The notes: a model not told the origin generated them from the sequence alone. Numbered from the stretch's first letter, positions 1-10,798 are shown. The stretch: DNA of 64,000 nucleotides from Bordetella sp. LUAb4 (GCF_021325795.1 NZ_JAHPZX010000001.1:1488001-1552000); one strand, 5' to 3'. Made by a program: numbers and translations.

Positions 1-91
1 GAGTTGTCCGCGCGCTACACTGAACCACGCTGTTACAGAAACCGACGTTCGCGCCAGGGCCCGGCCGCGAGTTGCCCTTAAAATCGCCGCG

Positions 92-2539
92 ATGAGCAAG
101 CCCCAGAACCCCTCCAAGAAAGACCAGCCCACTCACAGCGGCTCTCCCTTCCTCCGTTTTTTCGTCAAGCTCGGCATTTTCTGCCTGGGTCTGGGGTTAT
201 GCGGATTGCTGCTGGGTGGCATGGCCTTGGCACTGGCCTGGCCCAATCTGCCAGACCTGCACGCGATGACCGACTACCGGCCGCGCGTGCCGCTGCGCGT
301 CTTCACGGCCGACAAGGTGCTGATCGGCGAATTCGGCGAAGAACGGCGCAATGTGCTGCGCTTCAACGAAATCCCCGACGTCATGAAGGCGGCGGTGCTG
401 TCGGCCGAGGATGACCGCTTCTACCAGCACGGCGGCATCGACTGGACCGGCGTGGCCCGGGCCGGCCTGACCAACCTGGTCAACATGTCCAAGACGCAGG
501 GCGCCAGCACCATCACCATGCAGGTGGCGCGTAATTTCTACCTGTCGTCGGAAAAAACCTATTCGCGCAAGTTTTACGAGCTGCTGCTGACGTTCAAGAT
601 CGAGTCCAGCCTGACCAAGGACCAGATTCTCGAGCTGTATATGAACCAGATCTACCTGGGTCATCGCGCCTACGGCTTCGCCGCGGCCTCGCGCACCTAT
701 TTCGGCAAGCCCTTGTCGGAAATCACGCCTTCCGAGGCCGCCATGCTGGCCGGCATTCCCAAGGCGCCGTCCCGCTTCAATCCGCTGTCCAACCTGCCCC
801 GCGCGCAAATCCGCCAGCATTACGTGCTGGGCCGCATGCACAACCTGGGCTATCTGACCGACGCGGAATACCAGACGGCCATGAGCCAGCCCATCGTGCT
901 GAAGTCGGCCGAAGGCACGCCGGCGGGCGGCTACTCGATACACGGCGAATACGTCGCCGAACTGGCGCGCCAGCTTTTGTACGGGGTGTACCAGGACAAC
1001 GTCTACTCGCGCGGCCTGAACATCTACACCACCGTGCAGTCCAAGGACCAGGAATCGGCCTACCGCGCGGTGCGCGAGGGCGTGCTGGACTACACCCGCC
1101 GCGCGCCCTATCCCGGCCCCGAAGACCAGCTCGACATGCCCGCGGGCGTCGAGAACAACCCCGCCCAGATGGATGAATTCCTCGACGGCGTGCTGGACAA
1201 GTACACCGATAGCGGCGACTTGCTGGTGGCGGTGGTGCTGTCGGCCAGCCCCACCGAGATCCGCCTGGTGCGCAGCTCGCGCGAAGTCATCTCCATCACG
1301 GACAAGAAGGCGCTGGGCGTGGTGGCACGGGCGCTCAATGACAAGGCCAAGCCGGAACTGCGCATCAAGCGGGGCTCCGTGGTCTATATCCACAAGCTGC
1401 CCGACAACAGCTGGGAAGTCATCAACATGCCGGCGGTGCAGGCGGCCTTCGTGTCTCTGTCGCCCCAGGACGGCGCCATCCGCGCCATGGTCGGCGGGTT
1501 CGATTTCTACCGCGGCAACTTCAACCGCGTCACCCAGGCCTGGCGCCAGCCGGGTTCGAACATCAAGCCTTTCGTCTATGCCGCCTCGCTGGAGCGCGGC
1601 CTGACGCCGGCCACCCAGATCTCGGACCAACCCTTTGAACTGAGCGCGGCGCAGACCGGCTCCAAGGCCTGGAGCCCGAAGAATTACGGCAACCAGTACG
1701 AGCCCATGCTGACCATGCGCCAGGGCCTGTACAAGTCCAAGAACATGGTGTCCATCCGCATTCTGCAGGCGATCGGCCCCCAATATGCGCAGGACTACCT
1801 GACCCGCTTCGGTTTCGACAAGTCGCGTCAGCCCGCGGTACTGCCGCTGGCCCTGGGGGCGGGCTCGGTGACGCCGCTGCAATTGGCCGGCGCCTACTCC
1901 GTGTTCGCCAATGGCGGCTACCGCATCACGCCCTACCTGATCGACAAGGTCACGGACAGCAACGGCAAGGTCGTCATGCAGTCCAAGCCCGTGGTGGCCG
2001 GCGACTCGGCCGCGCGCGCCATCGACCCGCGTACCGCCTTCGTGATGGACGACATGCTGCGTGGCGTGGCTACCTACGGCACGGCGGCGCGGGCTCGCGC
2101 CGTCCTCAAGCGTAACGACATCGCCGGCAAGACCGGCACCACCAATGAATCGGTGGACGCCTGGTTCTCGGGTTATACGCCCAGCCTGGTGGCGACGGCG
2201 TGGCTGGGCTATGACCAGCCCAAGTCGCTGGGCTCGCGCGAAACCGGGGGCGGCGTGGCGCTGCCGATCTGGCTCAGCTATATGGGCGACGTGCTCAAGG
2301 GTGTGCCGGAGCAGAAACAGCGTCCGAAGCCGGACGGCCTGCTGACCGAAAACGGTGAGTACTATTTCTCGGAATTCCCGCCTGGCCAGGCCGTGGCACG
2401 GCTGGGTCTGCCCCAGGGCGATTCGCTGGGCGAGTTCCTGAATGCGCTGAATTCGTCCTCGAACGACGGCGACGGCTTCAACAATGCGCAGGGCAAACCG
2501 CAGGGCACGTCGTTCGGCGAGGGTTCGACGCTGCGCTAG
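92..2539 (+). CDS. mrcA: Penicillin-binding protein 1A (bifunctional transglycosylase/transpeptidase)
   Basis: Class A PBP that polymerises lipid II and cross-links peptidoglycan, anchored in the inner membrane. The 815-residue protein has a short cytoplasmic N-terminus and one membrane segment (about residues 27-50). A GT51 glycosyltransferase domain follows, with catalytic-loop signature AEDDRFYQHGG (Glu106) and GASTITMQ. Next come an OB-like insert and a transpeptidase domain with SNIK (Ser489, Lys492), SKN and KTGT (Lys680). All catalytic motifs are intact and the length is normal for PBP1A. The ATG at 92 gives the expected N-terminus. The upstream 91 bases reach the window edge; in related genomes a divergent pilM often lies there, which cannot be seen here. 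Its stop codon lies inside the first unit of a short tandem repeat. Confidence 0.95.
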   Translation: MSKPQNPSKKDQPTHSGSPFLRFFVKLGIFCLGLGLCGLLLGGMALALAWPNLPDLHAMTDYRPRVPLRVFTADKVLIGEFGEERRNVLRFNEIPDVMKAAVLSAEDDRFYQHGGIDWTGVARAGLTNLVNMSKTQGASTITMQVARNFYLSSEKTYSRKFYELLLTFKIESSLTKDQILELYMNQIYLGHRAYGFAAASRTYFGKPLSEITPSEAAMLAGIPKAPSRFNPLSNLPRAQIRQHYVLGRMHNLGYLTDAEYQTAMSQPIVLKSAEGTPAGGYSIHGEYVAELARQLLYGVYQDNVYSRGLNIYTTVQSKDQESAYRAVREGVLDYTRRAPYPGPEDQLDMPAGVENNPAQMDEFLDGVLDKYTDSGDLLVAVVLSASPTEIRLVRSSREVISITDKKALGVVARALNDKAKPELRIKRGSVVYIHKLPDNSWEVINMPAVQAAFVSLSPQDGAIRAMVGGFDFYRGNFNRVTQAWRQPGSNIKPFVYAASLERGLTPATQISDQPFELSAAQTGSKAWSPKNYGNQYEPMLTMRQGLYKSKNMVSIRILQAIGPQYAQDYLTRFGFDKSRQPAVLPLALGAGSVTPLQLAGAYSVFANGGYRITPYLIDKVTDSNGKVVMQSKPVVAGDSAARAIDPRTAFVMDDMLRGVATYGTAARARAVLKRNDIAGKTGTTNESVDAWFSGYTPSLVATAWLGYDQPKSLGSRETGGGVALPIWLSYMGDVLKGVPEQKQRPKPDGLLTENGEYYFSEFPPGQAVARLGLPQGDSLGEFLNALNSSSNDGDGFNNAQGKPQGTSFGEGSTLR

Positions 2540-2618
2540 CGGCGGCGATCCTGCCCAGGCTGCGCTAGCAGTGGCGATCCTGTGCCCGGCTGCGCTAGCG
2601 GCGGCGATCCTGCTCAAG
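2531..2618. repeat. Three-copy 29-30 bp tandem repeat over the mrcA stop codon
   Basis: Three imperfect copies start at 2531, 2560 and 2590. Each begins CTGCGCTAGC and continues with (G/A)GYGGCGATCCTG. The first copy contains the last two codons and the TAG stop of mrcA; the later copies repeat that Leu-Arg-stop sequence in what is now non-coding DNA. It looks like a slippage duplication of the gene's 3' end. No dyad or T-tract makes it a convincing terminator. Confidence 0.8.
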
Positions 2619-2642
2619 CCGCACCGGCGCTGCCAAGCGGCA

Positions 2643-2972
2643 TCAGAGCTTGACCGTCACCGGTACGCCGGCCGCGTCTGAACAGATCTGCGACAGGGCA
2701 TCGGCCAGGCCAGGACCGCCGCGGGTGTCGTTCCAGTGCTTGCCGTCGTAGCGGTAATGGAAGCCACCGCTACGCGCGGCGACCCACAATTCCTGCATGG
2801 CGGCCTGGCTGTTGACGACGACGTGGGTGTCATCCTCGAAAACCAGGGTCAGCACGTTGCCGCTGCGATTGGCCTCGATGTCCACATCCAGCGAAGCCGC
2901 CCAGTCGTCAGCCTGGCTTTCGAGAGAGTCGAGCACCTGTTCGACCAATGCAAGAAATTCGGTTTCGTTCAT
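2643..2972 (-). CDS. cyaY: Frataxin-like iron-binding protein CyaY
   Basis: Small cytosolic frataxin homologue, thought to bind iron and modulate IscS-driven Fe-S cluster assembly. The 109-residue protein starts MNETEF at 2972. Further upstream in-frame codons have no frataxin character. Family features are the acidic first helix (residues about 1-30, many Glu/Asp), the strand segment LTLVFEDDTHVVVNSQ, and the conserved core QELWVAARSGGFHYRYDG followed by W and D(T)R. It is convergent with mrcA and divergent from lptM-lysA. The cyaY / lptM-lysA / ponA neighbourhood is common in Burkholderiales. Confidence 0.93.
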   Translation of the reverse strand: MNETEFLALVEQVLDSLESQADDWAASLDVDIEANRSGNVLTLVFEDDTHVVVNSQAAMQELWVAARSGGFHYRYDGKHWNDTRGGPGLADALSQICSDAAGVPVTVKL

Positions 2973-3004
2973 AATCCCAACCTGCATGAATTTCGGAGTT
3001 CCCA

Positions 3005-3250
3005 GTGTCCCATATGGCAACCAGCCGCAGGGTTCTACGCATTGTAGCCACGCTGGCCACCGGCGCCTGGCTGGCGGGCTGCGGCTACAAGGGTCCGCTG
3101 TATCTGCCCACCGCCGGTAGCCAGGAGCAGGCCAAGCCGCCCGTGGGCGTGCGTCCGGCCCCATTGCCGCCGACCATCCCCGGCAGCGCAACCAACGTCC
3201 GGATCATCCCAGCCCTTCCCACCCTTCCGTCGCTCGGCTCACAACGATGA
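3005..3250 (+). CDS. lptM: Small lipoprotein LptM (YifL family)
   Basis: Short outer-membrane lipoprotein; LptM family members associate with the LptDE LPS translocon. An N-terminal signal is followed by lipobox L-A-G-C (Cys26), then the family signature GYKGPLYLP directly after the lipidated Cys, then a Pro-rich tail. The family is commonly encoded immediately upstream of lysA, as here: its TGA overlaps the lysA ATG (ATGA at 3247-3250), implying translational coupling. A GTG at 3005 has GGAG six bases upstream and is preferred. The ATG at 3014 is an alternative that would shorten the protein by three residues. Confidence 0.85.
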   Translation: MSHMATSRRVLRIVATLATGAWLAGCGYKGPLYLPTAGSQEQAKPPVGVRPAPLPPTIPGSATNVRIIPALPTLPSLGSQR

Positions 3251-4539
3251 CTGATTCCCTTCCCCGGCGGGCCCAACCGGCCGGCTATCCCCATTTCCAC
3301 GTCAAGGACGGCTCCCTGTATGCGGAAGACGTGCCGCTGCAAGTGCTGGCCGACCGTCTGGGCACGCCGCTCTACGTCTACAGCCGCGCCGCCCTGCATG
3401 CTGCCTGGGAGTCCTATCGCAGCGCCATCGCGGGCCGCGACGTGTTGGTCTGCTACGGCATGAAGGCCAACTCCAACCTGGCTGTGCTCAAGGAATTCGC
3501 GCGGCTGGGGGCCGGCTTTGACATCGTGTCCGGCGGCGAGCTCAAGCGGGTGCTGACCGTGGGCGCCGATCCCGCCAAGGTGGTCTTTTCCGGCGTGGGC
3601 AAGCAAGCCTGGGAAATGCAGGCCGCCCTGGAAGCGGGCGTCAAATGCTTCAACGTCGAATCCGAGGCCGAGCTGCACCTGCTGTCCGATGTCGCGGTGT
3701 CGATCGGCAAGAAGGCGCCAGTGTCGTTGCGTGTCAATCCGGATGTGGACGCCGGTACCCACCCCTACATTTCCACCGGCCTGAAGGAAAACAAGTTCGG
3801 CATCGCCATCGAGAACGCGCTCGAGGCCTATCGCACGGCTGCCGGCTTGCCGGGCCTGCACGTCGTTGGCGTGGATTGCCACATCGGCTCGCAGATCACC
3901 GAAGTCAGCCCCTACCTGGATGCCCTGGACAAGCTGCTCAACCTGATCGATGCGCTGGCCGAGGCCGGCATCGCCATCGAGCATCTGGACCTGGGCGGCG
4001 GCTTGGGCATCACCTATGTGGATGAAACTCCCTTGTCGCCCAAGGCGCTGCTGGACCAGGTGTTCGCCAGGCTGCAAGCGCGCAAGCTGGCGCATCTGAA
4101 GCTGGTGATGGAACCGGGCCGCTCGCTGGTGGGCAATGCCGGCGTGCTGCTGACCACGGTGCAATTCCTCAAGCCCGGCGAGACGCACAATTTCGCCATC
4201 GTCGACGCCGCCATGAACGACCTGCTGCGTCCCACCTTGTACGACGCCTGGCACGGCGTGCTGCCACTGCATCAGCGCAAGGGCGAGGCGGTGGAATACG
4301 ACATCGTCGGCCCGGTCTGCGAAAGCGGTGACTGGCTGGCCCGCAAGCGGGCGCTGGTGGTGGAACAGGGCGATGTGCTGGCCGTGGAGTCGGCCGGTGC
4401 CTATGGCATGGTCATGGCCAGCAACTACAACACCCGGCCGCGCGCCGCCGAAGTGATGGTGGACGGCGCGGAATACCACGTCATCCGCAAGCGCGAATCG
4501 GTGGAAGACCTGCTGCGCGGGGAATCGACGCTGCCCTGA
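3247..4539 (+). CDS. lysA: Diaminopimelate decarboxylase
   Basis: PLP-dependent decarboxylase converting meso-diaminopimelate to L-lysine, the last step of lysine synthesis, in the cytosol. The 430-residue fold-III (alanine-racemase-type) enzyme has the PLP lysine in YGMKANSNL (Lys73), then SGGEL, HIGSQI, the glycine-rich phosphate loop LGGGLG, EPGRS, and the C-terminal substrate motifs CESGDWLA and SAGAYGM. The length is typical. It is translationally coupled to lptM and ends ahead of a bidirectional terminator. Confidence 0.97.
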   Translation: MTDSLPRRAQPAGYPHFHVKDGSLYAEDVPLQVLADRLGTPLYVYSRAALHAAWESYRSAIAGRDVLVCYGMKANSNLAVLKEFARLGAGFDIVSGGELKRVLTVGADPAKVVFSGVGKQAWEMQAALEAGVKCFNVESEAELHLLSDVAVSIGKKAPVSLRVNPDVDAGTHPYISTGLKENKFGIAIENALEAYRTAAGLPGLHVVGVDCHIGSQITEVSPYLDALDKLLNLIDALAEAGIAIEHLDLGGGLGITYVDETPLSPKALLDQVFARLQARKLAHLKLVMEPGRSLVGNAGVLLTTVQFLKPGETHNFAIVDAAMNDLLRPTLYDAWHGVLPLHQRKGEAVEYDIVGPVCESGDWLARKRALVVEQGDVLAVESAGAYGMVMASNYNTRPRAAEVMVDGAEYHVIRKRESVEDLLRGESTLP

Positions 4540-4662
4540 GAGCTGCCGGGACACCGGCTGCCCGACCCGTGCGCCAGCCGCACGACGGCGGCCGGGGCGG
4601 CTTCTCCGTAGCGCGGCCGCCGGCCCCGCGGCTGAAAGCGGGCCCGGACCTACCCTTCGATG

Positions 4663-4704
4663 AAAAAAAGCCCAAAAGTTGAACTCGACTTTTGGGCTTT
4701 TTCA
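4663..4704. terminator. Bidirectional intrinsic terminator between lysA and ccsB
   Basis: An inverted repeat with arms around AAAGCCCAAAAGT and ACTTTTGGGCTTT is flanked by an A-run on one side and a T-run on the other. It can therefore terminate both convergent genes, lysA (+) and ccsB (-). The symmetrical A/T flanks make it one of the clearest terminators in the window. Confidence 0.88.
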
Positions 4705-4728
4705 TGCAGGGAACTGCTCAGTCTCGCG

Positions 4729-6069
4729 CTACAGCTGCCCGTAGGAGTGCAGCCCGGACAGGAACATGTTCACGCCCAGGAAGGCGAAGCTGGTGACCAC
4801 CAGGCCGATCAGTGCCCAGTAGGCCGCCATGACGCCACGCAGGCCCTTGATCAGACGCATGTGCAGCCATGCCGCGTAGTTGAGCCACACGATCAGGGCC
4901 CAGGTTTCCTTGGGATCCCACTGCCAGTAGGCCCCCCAGGCATCGGCCGCCCACAGCGCGCCCAGCACGGTCGCCACGGTGAAGAACGCGAAGCCGATGG
5001 TGATGGCGCGGTACATGATGTCGTCGAGCACTTCCAGCGAAGGCAGTGCCGCCGCGATACGGCGCCGGCCCAGCAGGATGGCGGAAACGATCAGGATGCC
5101 GATGCCGAAATACTCCATCCACACGGGCGACAATTCCTTGGTGCGGAAGATCATGGGTTCCGCGCACAGCAGCGCGCCCACCAGCAACAGCGGCGACATC
5201 TTCAGCCACGAGGTGGTGTTGGCGTGTTCCTTGATCAGGTAGGCGAACCCCACCATCGCCGCTAGCGAGAACGTGCCGTAGCCGATGAAGTTGGCCGGCA
5301 CGTGCAGCTTCATCCACCAGCTTTTCAACGCCGGCACCAGCGGCTGGATCTGCGCGGCGTCGCGCGTGAAGGCGTACCACAGCAGGAACATCACCGCCGA
5401 CGAGATCACCAGCAACACGAAACCGCCCAGCGCGCGCGTGTTGTAGCGGCGCTCGTAATACAGATAGAACAGCGCGGTGATCAGCGAAAACAGGACGAAG
5501 ACTTCGTACAGATTGCTGACCGGGATGTGGCCCAGGTCCGGCCCCATCATATGGCCTTCACGCCAGCGCACCAGCATGCCGGTGAGGCCGGCGAAGACCG
5601 CGCCCCAGGTCAGCGCGCTGCCCAGCCAGGCGGCGGTCGGGCTGAACAGCCCGACCCAATAACAGGCCGTGGCCAGCACGAACAACGCCGACATCCACAG
5701 GATGGCCGATTGCGACGACAGCAGATACTTCAGGAAGAACACCTGCTCCGCGCGGTTCAGGTCGGTGCCGTACAGCATGATGGCCAGGCCGCTGGCCAGC
5801 GCGGCGGCAATCATCAGGCGGCGCAGCGGCCGCCACAACCAACCCATCCACGTCAGCACCGGCACGGCGCCGCAGAGAATGATTTTCTCGTAGTAGTCCA
5901 TCGAACCGGCGAAGCGCGTCAGGGCATAGCCCGCGCCCACCGCCAGCAGCAGAAAGAACACCGCATCGGTCCAGTCGGGACGCCCGCGCTGGATGCGGCC
6001 GTCGCCGCTTTCGGAAATGCCTTCCTGCCACAAATCGGGCACAGAGGTGGAAATGGTGGAATCTGACAT
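4729..6069 (-). CDS. ccsB: System II cytochrome c biogenesis protein CcsB/CcsA (ResC)
   Basis: Polytopic inner-membrane haem-handling protein. With ResB it forms the system II cytochrome c synthetase, which exports haem and attaches it to CxxCH apocytochromes in the periplasm. The 446-residue protein has many hydrophobic helices and a tryptophan-rich (WWD-type) haem motif around WGAYWQWDPKETW near the C-terminus, followed by conserved His in WLHMRL. It lies 7 bp downstream of resB on the same strand, so they should be co-transcribed. A cytochrome c4 gene, a natural client, is the next gene upstream. Confidence 0.93.
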   Translation of the reverse strand: MSDSTISTSVPDLWQEGISESGDGRIQRGRPDWTDAVFFLLLAVGAGYALTRFAGSMDYYEKIILCGAVPVLTWMGWLWRPLRRLMIAAALASGLAIMLYGTDLNRAEQVFFLKYLLSSQSAILWMSALFVLATACYWVGLFSPTAAWLGSALTWGAVFAGLTGMLVRWREGHMMGPDLGHIPVSNLYEVFVLFSLITALFYLYYERRYNTRALGGFVLLVISSAVMFLLWYAFTRDAAQIQPLVPALKSWWMKLHVPANFIGYGTFSLAAMVGFAYLIKEHANTTSWLKMSPLLLVGALLCAEPMIFRTKELSPVWMEYFGIGILIVSAILLGRRRIAAALPSLEVLDDIMYRAITIGFAFFTVATVLGALWAADAWGAYWQWDPKETWALIVWLNYAAWLHMRLIKGLRGVMAAYWALIGLVVTSFAFLGVNMFLSGLHSYGQL

Positions 6070-6076
6070 TGGGGCC

Positions 6077-8152
6077 TCACTGCTTCAGGCGCAGCAGCGC
6101 CTGCTTGAATCGTTCGAACTCGCGCTGGAAATCGAGGGTGCGTCGTTGCGACGTCATGGCAGCCTGCACCGCGCTGCCGGATTCACCTTCGGGCGTAATC
6201 CACACCCAGACGCGGCGGTCGCGGATGTAGAACATGCTGAACACACCAAGAATCAACAACAGGCAGCCCAGGTAGACCGCTTTCTTGCCGGGCGTGCGGC
6301 TGACCTGGAATACGCTGGCCTGCACCTGCTTGAAATCGGCCAGCGTGAAAAACACGGGCGAGGGATACAGGGCCAGGTCCGACAAGGCGGCCACCGCCAC
6401 GCGCGACCACACGGCCGCCTGCGCGCCCTCTTCGCCGCTGGTGGCCAGGGCCGGCAGGCCCGCGCGCTCGCGTTCGATGCCGCGCAACTCCGCCACGCTG
6501 GAGCCGATCAGGCGCACGACGATGTCGGCGGCGCGCTCCAGGTCCGCGGGCTGCGTATTGCTTTGCAGGAAGGCCGCCACGGCCTGCAGGCCACCTTCGG
6601 AAAAGGTCTGCAAGGCGCGCTCGGCGGCTGCTTCCAGCGGCTGCTTGTCCACCCCCTGCGGGGCATTCTTTTCGGCGAAGCGTTGTGCCGCTTCCTTGCG
6701 CGCCTGCGGATCGGCCAGCAGCGCGCGCAGGCGCATGAACTCGGCCACGCTGTTGTCGGCATCGACCGGCAGACGGGCATAGCGATAGGGCTCGCTGGCG
6801 TTGCTGCGCACGCCGGTCAGGAACACGGGGGCGCCGTCCAATACCACCGGCAGCATGTAATTGCGAAACTCGTGCGACTGGCCACTGGCATCGACCAGCC
6901 GGAACTCGACGGCGGGACCGACGTTGCGCAGGTTGTCGTTCTTCTTGCCTGCCGCGCTGCCGGCCACCGACGCCACGTCCTGCGAAAAATTGGTCGCCGG
7001 CTTAGGGGTGCCGCCGGACAGGTCTTCCACATTGATGGGCCGCAACGCGGTCACGTCCACGCGCACATCATGCAGGGATGACGGGGCGTCCTTGCCCGCA
7101 TCGGACGTCTTGCCCACCGTGCCGTCCAGCAGGAAAGGCGTGGCGTCGGTGCCGCGCAAGGGATAGCCGCGCAATTGCACGGTGCTGCCGCCGTCGTCGA
7201 AGCTGGACTGATAGACCGTCACGCCCTTGTAGCGCAGCGGTTCATTGACTTCGATGGTCTGGTCGAAGGTCTTGCCGGTGTCGGGATCCTGGACTTCCAC
7301 CTCGCTGGCGAAGCGGCTGGGCATGCCGGTGGAGTAGTAATCGATGGCGAATTTCTTCAGCGTCAGCGTGAACGGGATGGGCTGCACCAGGGCGCCGTCG
7401 TTGACCATCACCACCGCGCTATTGGCACGCCCGCCCTCCGGCACCAGCATGCTCGAACGGAAACTGGGGTTGTGCAACGACAGCCGGCCGCTGTCGGGCA
7501 CCTGGCTGATCAGCATGTTGTCGAAAATGGGATGCTTGCCGCCCAGCCACACCTGCAACCGTATCGGCAGCTCGCTGTCGAGCAGCCCGCCGATACAGAT
7601 CACGATCATGGCGGTGTGGGCCAGGATATAGCCCAGCCGATTGGCGCTGCCTTTCTTCGCCGCCAGCAAGACCGCGCCATTGTCCTGACGCTCACGCACG
7701 GCATAGCCCAGGTGCTTGAGCAATTTGCGCACGGCGTCGGTGGCGGCGGGCACGGAGGCGGCGCTATCGAACTCGGCCCGTTGCGGGAAAGCGCGCAGGC
7801 TGGACGCGCGGACGTAATCGCGGAAAGACACCGCGTCGCGCAGCATCTTCGGCGCATTGCGGATCAGACAGACCGAGGTGGAGGCCACCAGGAAAGTCAT
7901 GATCAACAGGAACCACCAGCTGTTGTAGATGTGCCAGATGGAGAATTTGTCGAATAGTTCGAACCAGAAAGGACCGAACTGATCGATGTATTGTGAAGAC
8001 GCGCGATTCTGTTCGAGCACGGTGCCGATGGTGCTGGCCACGCAAATGAACATCAGCAGGCTGACAGCGAAACGCATCGAGCCCAGAAGCTCGAAGAATT
8101 CGCCCGGTATGCGGCGTAGGGTAAAGCGGGAAGATGCGGAGTTCTGATTCAT
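6077..8152 (-). CDS. resB: System II cytochrome c biogenesis protein ResB (Ccs1)
   Basis: Membrane partner of CcsB in haem ligation to apocytochrome c. The 691-residue protein has hydrophobic helices near residues 25-50 and 75-95, a third near 175, a long periplasmic region (about 220-590), and a last helix near 620-640 (VYLGCLLLILGVFSMFYI). It begins MNQNSASSRF. The ATG directly follows the T-tract of the terminator behind cytochrome c4, with no Shine-Dalgarno sequence visible. The start is therefore either expressed by read-through or leaderless, or lies further inside the frame. Confidence 0.92.
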   Translation of the reverse strand: MNQNSASSRFTLRRIPGEFFELLGSMRFAVSLLMFICVASTIGTVLEQNRASSQYIDQFGPFWFELFDKFSIWHIYNSWWFLLIMTFLVASTSVCLIRNAPKMLRDAVSFRDYVRASSLRAFPQRAEFDSAASVPAATDAVRKLLKHLGYAVRERQDNGAVLLAAKKGSANRLGYILAHTAMIVICIGGLLDSELPIRLQVWLGGKHPIFDNMLISQVPDSGRLSLHNPSFRSSMLVPEGGRANSAVVMVNDGALVQPIPFTLTLKKFAIDYYSTGMPSRFASEVEVQDPDTGKTFDQTIEVNEPLRYKGVTVYQSSFDDGGSTVQLRGYPLRGTDATPFLLDGTVGKTSDAGKDAPSSLHDVRVDVTALRPINVEDLSGGTPKPATNFSQDVASVAGSAAGKKNDNLRNVGPAVEFRLVDASGQSHEFRNYMLPVVLDGAPVFLTGVRSNASEPYRYARLPVDADNSVAEFMRLRALLADPQARKEAAQRFAEKNAPQGVDKQPLEAAAERALQTFSEGGLQAVAAFLQSNTQPADLERAADIVVRLIGSSVAELRGIERERAGLPALATSGEEGAQAAVWSRVAVAALSDLALYPSPVFFTLADFKQVQASVFQVSRTPGKKAVYLGCLLLILGVFSMFYIRDRRVWVWITPEGESGSAVQAAMTSQRRTLDFQREFERFKQALLRLKQ

Positions 8153-8153
8153 A

Positions 8154-8192
8154 AAACAAAAGGGGGGACCGGATATGCCGGCAACCCCCCTT
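8154..8192 (-). terminator. Intrinsic terminator after the cytochrome c4 gene
   Basis: On the minus strand a run of six G pairs with six C around an inner CCGG/CCGG stem, followed by CCTTTTGTTTT. It lies between the cytochrome c4 stop (8241) and the resB ATG (8152). Its T-tract touches the resB start, so it may also act as an attenuator of resB-ccsB. Confidence 0.75.
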
Positions 8193-8240
8193 CGATAGAC
8201 AGCAGACGCCCGGACATGGTTCGGGCGCTTTGATATTTAT

Positions 8241-8945
8241 TTAACGCAAGCCAGCCGCGTAGTCCGACACCGCCTGAATCTCGGCATCCGACATGCGATC
8301 GGCAATCGTGTGCATCGGGTCGCTATTCTTGCGATCACCGCTGCGGAACAGCTTCAGCTGCTCCTCGATGTAACTGGGGAACTGCCCCGACAGACGCGGA
8401 TACTGCGCCGGTATCCCGGCACCGTTGGGGCTGTGGCAAGACGCGCAAGCCGGTACATTACGCTCCGGCAGGCCACCGCGCCAGATCTTTTGGCCCAACT
8501 CTACCCACTCTTTGTGACCAGCTGTCGCGGGCTCCTTGAGCGGCTGTTGCGCCAGGTAGAGCGCGATATTGGCCATGTCCTGGGGTGTCAGCGGCGCTAC
8601 GTTGGCGGTCATGACGGTGGGATTGCCGCCGCTGCCGTTGCGTGCCGGCGCCTTGGCGCCTTCCGCCAGCTTGAAATCCGCCAGCTGCTTGGCCAGGTAT
8701 TCGTGCGATTGGCCCGCCAGATTGGGATTCGCCGGGATGGTACTGCTACCCCCGGCGCCATGACAGGCCACACAGGCCGTGATGTTACGAGCGGCATCGC
8801 CTTGCTCGTAAAGCTGCCCGCCTTTGGCCGCATCCGGCTTGACTGGCCCCGGTGGCGCGTCAGCTGCCAGACAGGAAGAAGTTGAAACTACGAAAGCGCC
8901 CAGCATCAGCGCCGCTACTGACATTCGGGACTGCACACGCTTCAT
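8241..8945 (-). CDS. Dihaem cytochrome c4
   Basis: Periplasmic dihaem c-type cytochrome that carries electrons to terminal oxidases such as cbb3. The 234-residue precursor has a Sec signal peptide ending near Ala27-Ala28. Two homologous class I domains follow, with haem motifs CVACH (Cys58-His62) and CASCH (Cys167-His171). Axial Met candidates lie in NPTVMTAN and DPMHTIAD. Two tandem domains and this length match cytochrome c4 (cc4). Haem would be attached by the ResB-CcsB pair encoded just downstream. An inverted repeat lies in its promoter region. Confidence 0.9.
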   Translation of the reverse strand: MKRVQSRMSVAALMLGAFVVSTSSCLAADAPPGPVKPDAAKGGQLYEQGDAARNITACVACHGAGGSSTIPANPNLAGQSHEYLAKQLADFKLAEGAKAPARNGSGGNPTVMTANVAPLTPQDMANIALYLAQQPLKEPATAGHKEWVELGQKIWRGGLPERNVPACASCHSPNGAGIPAQYPRLSGQFPSYIEEQLKLFRSGDRKNSDPMHTIADRMSDAEIQAVSDYAAGLR

Positions 8946-8975
8946 GTGTAAACCTCGATGATCGCAGCTTTATTC

Positions 8976-8996
8976 GTAACGATTCTTAGTCGTTAC
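8976..8996. promoter_or_regulatory. Inverted repeat upstream of cytochrome c4 (operator candidate)
   Basis: A perfect 7-bp dyad, GTAACGA - 7 nt - TCGTTAC, lies 31 bp upstream of the cytochrome c4 start, between the divergent cytochrome c4 and engB genes. Position and symmetry suit a dimeric regulator. It does not match the FNR consensus (TTGAT-N4-ATCAA), and I cannot assign a regulator. Confidence 0.4.
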
Positions 8997-9164
8997 TTGA
9001 GCTATGTTTGCCATTCACCAGCCCTGCCGGAATTCCGGACACCGGTAATCGAACATATGCAGCGAATACTGTCCGAGGATCCAGAACCGCGCCGGGCGTG
9101 GAGCCACCCTTGCAAACGGGCGATTATACAATAGGGTTCGCAACCAACCGTTTCCACCGATATC

Positions 9165-10798
<1,634 letters not shown>

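Noticed and set aside
197-2617. An 806-codon open frame antisense to mrcA
   Set aside because: It is the reverse-strand shadow of a clear PBP1A gene in GC-rich DNA. The translation is low-complexity Gly/Arg/His-rich with no domain.
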